The notes under the pieces: model-generated | The model's input: only the letters and a program-made list of their open reading frames with translations | What the model was told of the DNA's origin: nothing | The model's database searches: none | In this document: positions 1-10,928 of the stretch, piece after piece | Position numbering within the stretch: the first letter of the stretch is position 1 | How the letters are laid out: the number at the start of each line of letters is the position of its first letter | Source of the DNA: Bigelowiella natans CCMP2755 | Lineage: Eukaryota; Cercozoa; Chlorarachniophyceae | Direction of reading: 5' to 3' | Assembly (NCBI GenBank): GCA_000320545.1 | Contig: ADNK01000245.1 | Coordinates: forward strand, 2,501-66,500 | DNA length: 64,000 nucleotides | Translations under genes and position numbers: made by a program

Positions 1-180
1 CCGTCCTCATCGGCGCTTCCCTTGTTATTATAGATATACAATACTACTGGGGGGGGGGGGGGATTAGAGCGCTACTGGGTTTTTATGTGTTTACGTACCC
101 ACAAATAGCTGCAATCGTAGTCGCAGCAGTTTTTAAGGCAAGTTCCAACTGACTGCATGTGGCCAATGGGCGTGTCTCGC

Positions 181-214
<34 letters not shown>

Positions 215-302
215 TACCAGATCATAGCTGCTTGTTTGTTTTTTGTACGACTCTTTTCAATATTTCTCGTTCCTCATCCTACTCTCTCTGTTTGCGTGTA
301 CG

Positions 303-338
<36 letters not shown>

Positions 339-471
339 CATTGTTACTGTACGCAAGGCTCTTCTGTCCAGCGAAAAGTTTGACTGTGTTAATGAGGTAG
401 TGGTGGTGGTGGTGGTGGTGGGGTTTGATGCATAGTGCGTGAGGTTTGTTTACAAATCGCCGTGATGAGAA

Positions 472-511
<40 letters not shown>

Positions 512-932
512 GTAGAAAATTAGCAAGAAGAATTCACCCCAAAAACGCATTAGGTGCTAACAATCGTGTCGCTCCTCTCGTCCGACGCAGGTATGCTGCA
601 GGATTATTATTTTTATCTCACTTATGATATGTGCGAAGGAATGCATAACAACAAGCCTTGTACCCCTAACCCTAAACGGTCATCTTGAATTGTTGTCATC
701 TGCACAGGTGGACTGTTCATTACTCCGCGCACAAAACGTGTCGAGGTGAGAAGGGGAGAAGCAGGGGGGAGGAGGGGCTGTCGGGGGGTAAGCAACAACG
801 AGAGGGGTTGGAGGGAAACGATGATGTATTATCGTTGGCCTCTTGCTTGCTCAAACTACTCTGTGCGAACAAACACAATAGAAGTCATTGTACTCTTCTT
901 GCTCAAAGAAATGAACCGAATCGCAGCTCTTT

Positions 933-963
<31 letters not shown>

Positions 964-1128
964 CACAAGCACGCAAACCTCACTGGGCTAAAGCGCATGG
1001 TCTTCCTCAAACACTACGTGCGAGCACGACATTGAAGTGGCTGATATCATCGTCAACCCGCTATTATTATTTTGCGTTGTCGTTGATTTATCCATTCAAT
1101 CATTCGATTACACCACATTTTCACGCAG
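1..1128. repeat. Microsatellite-rich left flank
   Basis: This stretch is dominated by simple repeats: a G run near 49-61, (AGT)n near 180-212, (GTT)n near 303-338, (GGT)n near 402-420, (GA)n at about 474-510 and (AC)n at about 933-967. The helicase gene starting its readable part at 1129 must have earlier exons, and some may lie here, for example a possible short exon near 1020-1055. I could not model any with confidence. Long open frames here are translations of the repeats. Confidence 0.7.
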
Positions 1129-2656
1129 GCTGCAGCTGCTAGAAGGCAATTCGCAGCTCCCGAGGGAGATCTAATCACCTACTTGAACGTAGTACCTCCG
1201 CTCCTCAGAAGCGAATAGAAAGTGGAGAGAGAGAGAGAGAGAGAGGGGGGGGACGGAATATTGCTGCTTCCCCTTTTGAGATGGTCGTTTTCTTTCGTAT
1301 TTTCTGTCGTGTTGCAGTCGAAAATCATCGTTCTAAAAACAAAGGTGCTGCTGATGATGACTGACCATATAGACTGAATGGTTTTGACCACCTTCTCTCT
1401 CTCGACATTATCATCCCTACCCCATTCTCCACCCCATCCCTCTCCTCCCCCAATCATGTGCGGGGATGTAGGTATTCCAGGAGTACAAGAGTGCGGGACA
1501 ATCAAAGAATTGGTAGGGGAAGAGGGGGGGGGGGGGAGAAGAGAGATGAGGAAAAAATGGAGGGAAAGAACGTAGAATCGAGTCCAAATCAAACTTGAAG
1601 TAAAAGATAAAATACACACCTCATCGCCATTATTTGGCACCATATACACCACCACTAACTTTCTCGACGACACCGCCGTATGAAATAGGTGTACAAAGCA
1701 CTACATCAATGGTCGCTCGCTACGGCATGCTGTGAAGGCACGTTCCAACCTCTTATAGCTCGACTCTACGCGAATTAAGCTATAACAAGATATTCTACTT
1801 CTAATTTCGTTCTCGCCACCATCCCTCCCCTTGGTTTTGTAGGTCCGTCAACAACTTCGTCGACTCCTCTCAAGGATGAAGGTGGAGCTTGCGCTTAGCG
1901 TGATTTATTCCTTGCCGCTGCATGCATCTCGTTGGAAACTGTTTGAGTCATTTCTTTACGAATATGTGCGCCCCCCTCCCTTTACTCCTCACGGCCAGGT
2001 CAACATAAGCTGCTGTCGAAGCGAAGAAGATAGGTCGGATATCATCAAAGCGCTGCTGTGCGGTAATAAATTTGTCCGCACTGCCCCACACCGTGATTTT
2101 CCCAACAGCAGCTGCTTCTAAGAAGGACTACTTTGTTATAACTCCAAACAGGATTCTTTCTCAACACGGCCCGAAAGCAGTCGAATGGAGCCTACAGAGC
2201 GATGCAAAGCGGGCAAGAGGTATTGGTTATTGTTTCCCAAAGACGTGTTGATTATGTTGTCCTTGTTATTGTTCTTTTTTGGGGAAACCTAGGATAGATT
2301 ACACGAATACAATGATGACATCGGAAATTTATCTTCGTGTCTATCTTCTTTGTACTCTGCAGGTTCGCATCCACCCCTCATCCATATTATGCTCCGCCAA
2401 ACCAGAGAGCATTATGTTTACTGAGCTTATCGTGACTTCACAAAAGTAATGCAATCACTTAATCAACTTTTTGGTATTTGATTCTTGCGAGGACGAGCAA
2501 TGAAAACGTTCTTGATTTTTCGCCTTCCCATTCTACCTAATTTTTATATGCGACCTATGCACCCCCAGATATCTGAGAGAAGTCTCTGCAATCGAGACCC
2601 GGTGGCTAGCCGAAGTAGTCCCGAATTATTTCTCAAAGCAGCTCATAAATAATTAG
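1129..2656 (+). CDS. DEAH-box RNA helicase, C-terminal part (DHX33/DHX35 type)
   Basis: Readable exons are 1129-1188, 1318-1344, 1843-1881, 1999-2062, 2152-2219, 2363-2445 and 2569-2656, with GT-AG borders. Phases match across the last five exons. The protein shows the helicase-associated and OB-fold signature of DEAH ATPases: RRQFAAPEGDLITYLN, then VRQQLRRLLSRM, GFFLNTARKQSNGAYRAM, VRIHPSSIL, ELIVTSQKYLREVSAIE and WLAEVVPNYF, then a stop. This family remodels RNA-protein complexes in splicing or ribosome assembly. The RecA motor domains (P-loop, DEAH box) were not found, so the 5' part is either left of the window or in unresolved small exons. At least one exon between 1188 and 1843 is also missing from my model. 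An exon at 1481-1512 is possible. Assignment to the DEAH family is firm; the exact orthologue is not. Confidence 0.85.
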
Positions 2657-3350
2657 CATGATTAGCATTATACAGGATTGTGGACTGCAAACGTCTGTGT
2701 TGCTTTAGAAACAATTTCATGTCAGAGGCATATAATAAATTGCAGCCTTGCTCATTGCTTTAGTACAGTATGCCAAAAGGCACAGACCCTATGCTACGTA
2801 GACTAGCATGTATTTGGATATGCATTTTGAAAAGGCCTACGTTTCTCTAATGTTGTACATGGGATTAAGAGCGCTGCTCGGGTGCTATAAATTTGGGTAT
2901 ACAGCAGATACAATGTGCAGCTTATGTCTGTCTTATTTGGCGGAGATTTTCGGCTGTTGCTGCAATCAGAAAGCAAGGCATTGCTTCGAAGGGATGCTAT
3001 GGCTTAAGCACTTGTAATTTATGTGGGTGCGCGGAACAATGTACGTTCCTACGCAGCACTGCATATATAATCTGCAACATTACCATGCCTAGCTACACGC
3101 GCAAATATACAAAGTGCTAGCACTCATCAAGGGCACATTCTGCATGTCACTGTGCCTAGTTTGTGTGGACCAAAGCAAGCGATTTACCTCAGTATTATAT
3201 CTCTAAAACGTTACATCAACGCACATACGTGGCACGATTTGCTGCTGCAACAAATATATACTGAGGAGCGGGGGCTCCTCACTATAGACCTAGCTAGCAT
3301 CTAGCTAAGGAACATCTAACAAGCATGCAAAGTACTAAACATTTGTAGCT
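2657..3350. other. Intergenic, no gene seen
   Basis: This is AT-richer spacer between the helicase stop codon and the end of the Zn2Cys6 gene. Short open frames (2808-3017, 2893-3120) overlap in two frames and show no domain or splice-consistent extension. I see nothing supportable here. Confidence 0.5.
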
Positions 3351-4899
3351 TTAATTCGTTATATTCCTAGGCCGCAACGATGTGACGCATAATTTTGAGT
3401 TTAAGCTCTGTAGCGGTTTTCGTCTTCTTTGCCGTTTCACCGAACAGTATGCCGTACAAGAATCTTGAAGTCCACGTTTTTCACATCCTGCACATGGAAA
3501 TCGCTGACCATTAGCTCCCATTTTGCACCTTACTTTCATTCTATGGCAGGTCTCGCAGGCGGTTTCAGTGCGTGTGAACCTTCTCTTAAGTATTCTTGGA
3601 GATAACGCGGGAACATCAGCACCATAAGCACTACCACTATTCAGTTTCAATACTTGGTTTTCATAGGAAGCCTTTTCATTTCCATGTGATGCAAGTTGGA
3701 GGAGAATTCCAGCTGGAATCAAGAATTCCCTCTTAGCATCTCGTTCGAACTTGTATGTCCCCGCTCTAATCGATCGATGTTTGATGAAATTCGATATTTT
3801 ATGATGTGAGAGTGACTTGCCTCCTCCCTGTTTCGATATATGACTTGATTTAGAAGAAGCTTCATCTATATTTTCAGATTTCAAGCTCCGCTTTAGTAAT
3901 AAGTGCTGGGCAGCTCGAACCCTACCAGCTTCATAGGATTCTCTAAAAATCTTTTTAGGATTCGTAATAATTGCCTCTCGCTCGGGCAAAAGATTCATAG
4001 TTCTGTTCGAAGAAAATTGGAACTTACAACGCAAATCTTTCGATACGCGTCTTGGTGATAATTGCTGGATAGCCTGCACTTCTTCAGCCTCATAAGCCTC
4101 TTTGAAGCTATTTAGTATATGGCTGATCGACGGTCCTTGATACTCACTAGAGACCCCCACAATAAACACTAATACGCGTCCATTGACCCACGCACTTTGA
4201 TGATAGTACTGAATTCCTTGTCCATTCGAGACCAAGTTGATTGTTTTTGATGGGAAGCAGATGGTGAGAATTCTTTTACAATGCTCAATAATATTTTTCC
4301 TTGGAGCTTCGCAATTTGGAGCTCTGAAGAAAGTCAACATCTTACCTTGCTCGGTTCCGACAAAGCAGAACTGTATCAATGATTTTAAACCACGGTTCTT
4401 TGCCAAAAAATAATTTTCGTGTAACTCGTCAGTTGAAGATGACTTACTACTTTGCCACAATCTAATGAAAGTGCGGAAGCATTCTCTTCGATGCTTGTGA
4501 ATAGAACGAGAACTCGTCTTTTGCAAAGACTTACCACATCCCAACGGGCAATGCCATACAGGCTTACTACTTTTCGCAAAGTCCTTATCTTTAACCCTTG
4601 ATGCGTTCATCTTATTTTCTCTGACTTTTTCTTCCTTCCAGGAAGTGCCCAATGCTTCCCAATTTGTGACGTCAGACTTGGAGTGGAACGTCCTTGGGAA
4701 AGAGAGTTGAGGAACCATGGATTTCTGTGTTACCATGTTTCTTATTGGTGCTAGTAACTTTACTGGCAAATTGGCTCTTGTCCTCCCGATGTTGCTTATG
4801 ATGGTAATCTGACGATAAGGCCGAGGATGATCGGTTCGGTGTCAGTGCCGTTTGAGAAGTGCTTCTTCGGGAGGAAGAAAGACCGGAACGCAAACGCAA
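3351..4899 (-). CDS. Zn2Cys6 (fungal-type) binuclear zinc cluster protein
   Basis: A 472-codon open frame ends at 3351. Near residues 405-438 it has a CX2CX6CX10CX2CX8C array that begins ACETCHRMKVRC and continues CAGCEKRGLQDSC. This is the Zn(II)2Cys6 pattern of fungal-type DNA-binding regulators. It is followed by a basic tail (KRQRRRK) that could be a nuclear signal. A second putative zinc site lies near residues 74-97 (WHCPLGCGKS ... HKHRREC). The region between them is unlike anything I recognise. The domain sits at the C-terminus, whereas fungal regulators usually carry it at the N-terminus. The open frame begins at a TTG codon at 4769; the first in-frame ATG lies 11 codons inside. A second frame with an ATG at 4899 (MRLRSGLSSSRRS) overlaps it and is probably the true first exon, joined by a small intron I could not place. 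Function is inferred to be sequence-specific transcription control. Confidence 0.7.
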
Positions 4900-5169
4900 T
4901 GGAATGTCGTCGCGGGGTGTTTAGCCTCGCGACATGACGAACAGTTTGTCGTCATTTGAAAATCTACGGAAGAAGTTCCAGAACTTTCTCGTCGGAGGAA
5001 GAGGCTTTGAACTCTCTTAGAATAAGAATTGCGGGAAGGCACTAAAAAAAATACAGAGATGATACCACCACACAGCGACAATTGGAAACTGAACGTTTCA
5101 ATTGAAAATACAGGGCATATGTACAATTTTCGCGGAGAAAACGTCTGGTTTCTAGCTTCCGGCGTCACT

Positions 5170-6130
5170 GCGGGTGCCGCTCGAGGAAGAAGGTGTCAGC
5201 GTCGGCAGCTTGCACGCTTGCACGCTTGCACTTTGAGCGAGGCGTCGCGCAAGGACAAAAATGCTACACATGCATGAAGTGAGGTCCTGCAACCAAAACA
5301 AGGTTGACTCAGAAATTTGTTTGCCTGAGCAGTCACACCAACAAGGACGTTTTTCTCACATTTTTTCTCGCTTGCTTGTTTCGCTAGTTCGCCAGTGCCC
5401 TGCCTGCGCTGTGACAGTTGTGCGACTGCAGATGCACCGCTACAGAATCAGCAGGTGCTCAAATAATTTTGAAAATGTGAATGGTGTTTGTTAGCTACTA
5501 GCAGATGGCGGCGGTAACAACGCTAGAACGGTCGAACAAGCGCGCGATGTGGCTGTCATCTGCGTGCGTCGTGCCGCCAGCACGACCTTTGAATCCCAAT
5601 TATGCAATGTATATGTCTTGGTTGAGGGCACTGCTTGCACAATTAAACATCAGCAAAGACATTGGAAATACAACTCATTCATTGTGGTCATGCACGGATC
5701 GGAATATCGGAATGCACATGCAAGAGGCATTCTGCACATCTAGACATGTGAGCCGTGGCAATGATGGCCAACCTCCCAACGCTAGAACGGCCAACTCACA
5801 CACATGGCTTTGTCGGGTCTCATTCACACTAGGCAACAGCACTCTATAGTCAAAGTACTGCACGGTATCATGTGCCATGCATGCCTGCAGATTGCCTTCT
5901 GCTGCAAAAATTACGTCACTTTCATTCTGCTACATTTGCTCGTGTGCGCATGGTGCGCTTGCAACATGATGGCCTTGTCATGCACATGTGATATGGAATT
6001 GCACCACAACACGATGAGTTGTTACTTGAGATTTTTAGCGCATGATTATCATGACCTGGACCGGCAAAATGTCCCATTTCATCGTAAAATACGCAAAAAG
6101 TGTATTGGCAATGATGTCAAAAATCATGCT
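5170..6130. repeat. Dispersed CATG/TGCA-rich repeat block
   Basis: The base pattern changes sharply from the flanking genes. It has many CATG, TGCA and CTAG words (for example ctagacatgtg near 5741 and catgcatgcctgcag near 5876), a short tandem gcttgcac repeat near 5210-5232, and open frames in several phases with no family resemblance. The texture matches the blocks at 13-14.1, 16.3-17.1, 20.5-21.3, 30.2-31.6, 48.7-49.75, 54.2-54.7 and 61.2-62.2 kb, so I treat it as one copy of a degenerate dispersed family. No terminal repeats or target duplications could be identified by eye. Confidence 0.5.
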
Positions 6131-6734
6131 TAAATTATTTTGATTTTATTGCGTATCCCGAACGTTGTTCAAAACCCCTGATCGCATTGAGAATGACAGT
6201 CCGATTAAGGTTGCTAGAATCGTTTAACTTCTTCCACCAGCAGAACACATCATATATAGATAAATAGTGAACCCCCCTAGTAAGTAGGAGCCCCCGCCAA
6301 GTACAATCTTGAACAACAAATACATCCGTCACCTACAACACAATTCATATAAAGAGGGAGAGCTTACCAGCATCCAGTATTTCATGTAGTATCCCCCCAT
6401 GATAAAATCCAAATATTTGGCAATTGACATAGATGAAGATGAAGATGACGGCTGGGGCGTCTGGCAAAGAGTAACAAAGTTTATTTGATGTTCAAAAGTA
6501 ATCATGATCCTATTTGACCTGCATATTTGGCATCTGAGTATACTTCCTTCCTTGCTGGCTCATGTCCTTGGAATAGTAGGTGCGTGGATCAGATGTAAAC
6601 GAAAGTTAAAACCCCAGACGAGCGTTATCAAGGCATTTTTATATGTCCTACTAGAATTTATATGGTGGTTTCCAGACGATAATGTGCAGGGGGAAAAAAT
6701 GTACACAATTGAGAACTTTTCTATATGAAGCTAC

Positions 6735-7121
6735 CATGCTTTCATCAACTGCCGGAATGTTCGAAGTGAATGGTTTGGGAGGGGTTTCTCCATCGGATAG
6801 GTCGAGATTGGGGTCACCATTCGAAGCCGATATTGTCATATCCTCGCCATCGTTCTTCATGCAAGCAAGATTATGAATTAGTTTTTTAAAAAACGCATCT
6901 GAAAACAGAGAAAAAAGCATCCATCGAGTCAGACACCTCAGTGGGCCCATCATGGTCTTTCTTTGTCATGAAGCTGTGATCCGTCCTTGTGAATTTTGTC
7001 GTTGTATTTCGAAACCCCACAACTAAGTCATTTAATTTACGTTTGAGGACAGACTCAACAATAATATTGAAGTTTCCCTCACCTTCATGTTGCTGCAAGA
7101 CTTGCTTCACAGAAGAAATGT
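6735..7121 (-). CDS. Unknown gene, three internal exons
   Basis: Three exons join in frame on the minus strand: 7083-7121, 6937-7022 and 6735-6854. The introns are 60 and 82 nt, with GT-AG borders and matching phases. The product reads DISSVKQVLQQHE, then VVGFRNTTTKFTRTDHSF, then an acidic, Pro-rich stretch (SASNGDPNLDLSDGETPP). No domain is recognised. The first and last exons are not resolved. A possible 5' exon lies near 7220-7260, and the 3' end may lie in 6135-6700. The short regular introns match those of confident genes nearby, which supports the exons being real. Confidence 0.45.
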
Positions 7122-7766
7122 CTGGAAACCACGTATCCCAGGTCGCCGAAAACGAAATTAGAATAACACGTCCGGCGATTTAAACATGCTATTCATTTTA
7201 GTACTAATATTTACGGCACTTGTACCTGTGTCATGACGACGGCCATTGCACTTAGAAATAGATAGCAAAAGTAACAATGCTAGTGTCAAAGCTTGAGGGA
7301 AGGCTCTGTACTTGTTTCCCAATCTGAGCATGCTTCCTGCTAATTTACCTGATCGTAAGTTTCCAAGAAATCAAAAGTCGGATGTCATTGATGATATGCT
7401 GCACACATTATGCTCCTGTGACTTCCTGCCCCCCACCCCGTGTTTCCCATACCTCCATCTAAAAACCCTGTGCAGAAGAATTCAAACTTCGATTCAAATT
7501 CGGATTCGAAGAAGTGTGTTATTATCACATGCGACAAACTCAAAAAAGAGTCACAGGGTGATAATCCTCTAAGTTTGTTCTCGACGGTACAATCCTAATA
7601 ATCACGGGGCGATTTTGTTGTGCGACAATAAATGTCAGTTGAATTCAGTACTCAATAAAACGGCGGTAGGTATCTCGGATCAGGTCCTTGTTCGAGACCC
7701 CCTTCGCCAGCCAGCCAACCAGCCCGAACGAATCCAAGCCGAGGAGGGAGAACGCAAAGATTCGGG

Positions 7767-9307
7767 ATGGCGGCCTTTTCATCAGGCCTGAAGCGATTCT
7801 GGGCCATGTCGCGTGGCCCTCTCGGCATTCTTGTGCAAGTTGTTGGACTTAACCATCTCCTTACGAAGTACGGGGGCGATGTCACTCAAATCATTGGGCC
7901 TTCTATGCTCCCCACGATCAATAGATCTGGCGATCTAGTCCTCTACGAGACCAGTAGCGTAAGAAGGTGACTACTATCCTCAATTTCTTATCTATAATTA
8001 AGACACGCTTGACAGAGGCCTGAGTGAGCATTTATGCTGCTTCTTCTTTTTCTTCATCGTCACCCCCTTTATCAGGGATAAACTAAAGAAAGGAAACATA
8101 GTTATATTGAGGTCGCCAAGAGACCCAGATCAGGTTATTTTGATGATCCACTACTGCATTACACGCCTTCTTTGTAAAGATACCCACCATCTTATTTCGA
8201 GCGATTTGTAAAGGTGTTATGCAAGCGAATTATAGCCATGGAGGGGGAGGAAGTGGAGCTGGAGTCGCGGTATTCGCCAGGACACTATAAAAAGCAATTC
8301 GTCCCGAAAGTAAGAGCATTAATTGATTTTGTCGTTGTAGTCTGAGCTGTCTAATCCTTAAACACACTTGATTCCCCACATTATTGACAACTCTCCTCTC
8401 GTTCTTACGGACCTCCTGCAGTTAAAACAAAGATTTCACCAATGAAAACCGAAATTATTTTAAATGGAAAGGGTTTGATAAAAATCCAATGCATGTATCA
8501 TAATGCTTGCTCAAGCTCTGAATAATATTCGCATTGTTCGGATACACAGGGGCACGTCTGGATTCAGGGAGATAATCTATCAAATTCCTCGGATTCACGA
8601 ACATATGGCTCAGTGCCGCGAGCGCTGATTATTGGGCGAGCATTCGCAAGAATATTTCCTCTCTCACAGGTCTTATTTCGGCATAATCATCTTGCACTAA
8701 AAAATGCATCATGGAGTGAAACATGAAATAGTGGGTAAACGATTTCATCGAGATTTCCACCGTAGTAAAGATAAGATTCTGTTGCACTTTCCACGATTGT
8801 TTGTTGTTTCCTTAGGCAAAGTGGCTTGATGATACTCTTGAGTTCGCGCACACTCCCACCTTCAGGGAGGCGAAGGAGGCAGCTAGATTGAGGGCAGAGG
8901 AAAGGCATCGTAAGCAACTTAAGCGCGTGGAAGAACAGACCTCGTCTATTATCTCGTCACCTCCTCCTCCTCCTCTGACAGAAAATACAGTAGTTGAAGA
9001 TATCCCGATGCAAAGACGCACGCTGCCAGGGGTTACAATAATCCGGCAACAGACCAAGGACTCCATGAGCACAGTACAAGACGATATTGTTGCTGCTACG
9101 ACGACTCGCAACGGCGATGATGGCGCTTCCCGCAAGATAGAGTTCGCCAGTGGTAGCGACAGTGGTGCGACGAGTTGTTTCGCTGAATTAACGGTTGATG
9201 AATACTCGATGACACTTCTTAGCGGCTATTTTGGCCTTGGCGCATCGAGATTCCCACCGGCATATGAATGTCTAAATGCCGCTGAAAAAAAGAGCTCGTC
9301 CATATAG
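7767..9307 (+). CDS. IMP1: Mitochondrial inner membrane peptidase subunit 1 (IMP1-like, S26 signal peptidase)
   Basis: Exons are 7767-7966, 8076-8133, 8214-8309, 8550-8669 and 8816-9307, all phase-consistent, for 321 residues. The catalytic Ser motif [17 protein letters not shown] lies near residues 43-59. The Lys-general-base motif [16 protein letters not shown] follows in exon 3. The conserved box [18 protein letters not shown] and [11 protein letters not shown] are in exon 4. Known role: this peptidase removes sorting signals from proteins of the mitochondrial intermembrane space; it is membrane-anchored near its N-terminus. Exon 5 adds about 163 residues after the usual end of the family. 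It begins [10 protein letters not shown], followed by a charged helix and a Ser/Pro-rich tail. If the last intron is retained, the protein stops at 8726 after 176 residues, which is closer to the normal IMP1 length. Identity is strong; which 3' end is used is open. Confidence 0.88.
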
Positions 9308-10928
9308 AAAAGGGAATACAGCAACTATCTCTAAGTCGACTGCTGTGATGCGTGTTTTAGTCTCATTGAACGTGCCACGCATAAAACTCGTACGAATGGC
9401 GGAGCATGGCATCATCATCATCATCCGATTATTCATTATTATGTATTAATATGCGTGATTAAATTGTTTAACATTAGTGAACGAATGAACGCATTGTTAG
9501 CCACTCGCTACCCTTTTGGCGCGCGTGCGTAACTACTGCAGCAGAAAAGCATACCATGTATATAGCTACACACTCATTGCACAGCTACATAAGGATGACC
9601 ACTGACCAAATTTAATTGATTAATTACGTCCGTCTTACACATCTAGACATATTAAGCAATTTCTGTCGTATATGTCGCTTGCGATGCGCTGATGTTAACA
9701 AATGCGTGAACGCAGCAGCTAAACACGCGCGCCACCAGTGTCCGCAATGAAGCTGTTGAACGTTGTGAATGTATGTTTACGTGGCATCGCTATATGTCTG
9801 CATCAAATATATACACTATGCTATACGTGCCTAAGAAGTCTGCCGTGTGCATTTTAAGCATATCTAGCTTGCCAGCGCTGTCTGTACACACTCGCAAGGC
9901 ACGTGTAGTTATTATAAGAAGATGCTACACTGCGCAATGTACACGTATGTTCTACAAAAAGAGACTGTATAGCATACACAAGTTTACATGTGCTGCGTCT
10001 CAATCGATAGCGGTTGTTGCGCGCCCTTCCGCGCACAATCTATCCAGGACTAGCTAATCTTGCTTTCTACTGCTTTCCAAACTACTGAGAAAAGTGCGCC
10101 TTGTAGGCAGTTCACCAGAAGCCTGGTTTGCAGGCCTCTTCCAAACAAGCCTGGGAGACCATCCTATTCGCGTGCCATGGAGCCGTCGGGACAATATGCA
10201 GCCAGGTAACAATCATATGCATAATCAGTACATTATTGAAAATTTACCGCTCAATATTGAAACGACTCAAGAACCGGGTGTAAGGAAATCTCAGCGATAG
10301 CGAATAAGGTGACAAAATATACGTATGGCGTTTGCCTTGCCGGGGAAAATCGGTAGTGATTTTGGTGGGCATGCGTATTTTATGTGTTGTTTCTCCGCTG
10401 GTAATAGCAAAGATGACCTTATCTACAATTTCTTTGACTGCGTCCGCGTATGATATTGGGACCTGTATGGCGTGAAGAGAGAAATGACATCGACCCGCGG
10501 CATATGCATGTAGGAAGCATTCCGAATCATTACAACATCAAGATAACAGCTTCTTCGCAATATATCGTCGCACCTGCGATGTCTGCTTCGTTGTCTTTAT
10601 CACCCGTAGTGAGTTAGAAGTCGTATCCGAAACCCCCGACGCGATGATTCCGATGAAGGCCCGACGAACTAAGCTGTGGGTAACGATCATCATCAATCGA
10701 TCTCTCACATGGGGTTGCTCGAAAGTAATGAAAGGGAGGAAAGGGAAGCATGATTGGGTTGGGAAGTCGGAAGGGGAGATGCAAGGGTGGAGGGTGAGGA
10801 TTTTGGCACAGTCGATCTTTATTCAATTACAGTCGTCGTGGATATTGTTCAATGCCTTGCGTGTTGCTAAACCGCTGTTTTTCGCGATCAAATGACGTCT
10901 GCGTTTCTACCTGGCGACCACATCGCCT
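9308..10928. other. Intergenic, no gene seen
   Basis: No splice-consistent coding series was found on either strand. The part near 9600-10100 has CATG/TGCA-rich words like the dispersed repeat blocks, and a (CAT)n-like run lies near 9411-9430. Short open frames at 9773-10057, 10094-10300 and 10614-10895 have no recognisable motif. The 3' exons of the carrier gene to the right could extend into 10.6-10.9 kb. Confidence 0.4.

Noticed and set aside
157-435. Open frame with long Ser and Val runs
   Set aside because: It is a translation of (AGT)n, (GTT)n and (GGT)n microsatellites.
661-678. Telomere-like ccctaaccctaaac
   Set aside because: Only two imperfect units inside a repeat-rich region; no array.
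1179-1673. Minus-strand 164-codon open frame
   Set aside because: Low-complexity Pro/Ser composition from polypyrimidine repeats, overlapping plus-strand helicase exons.
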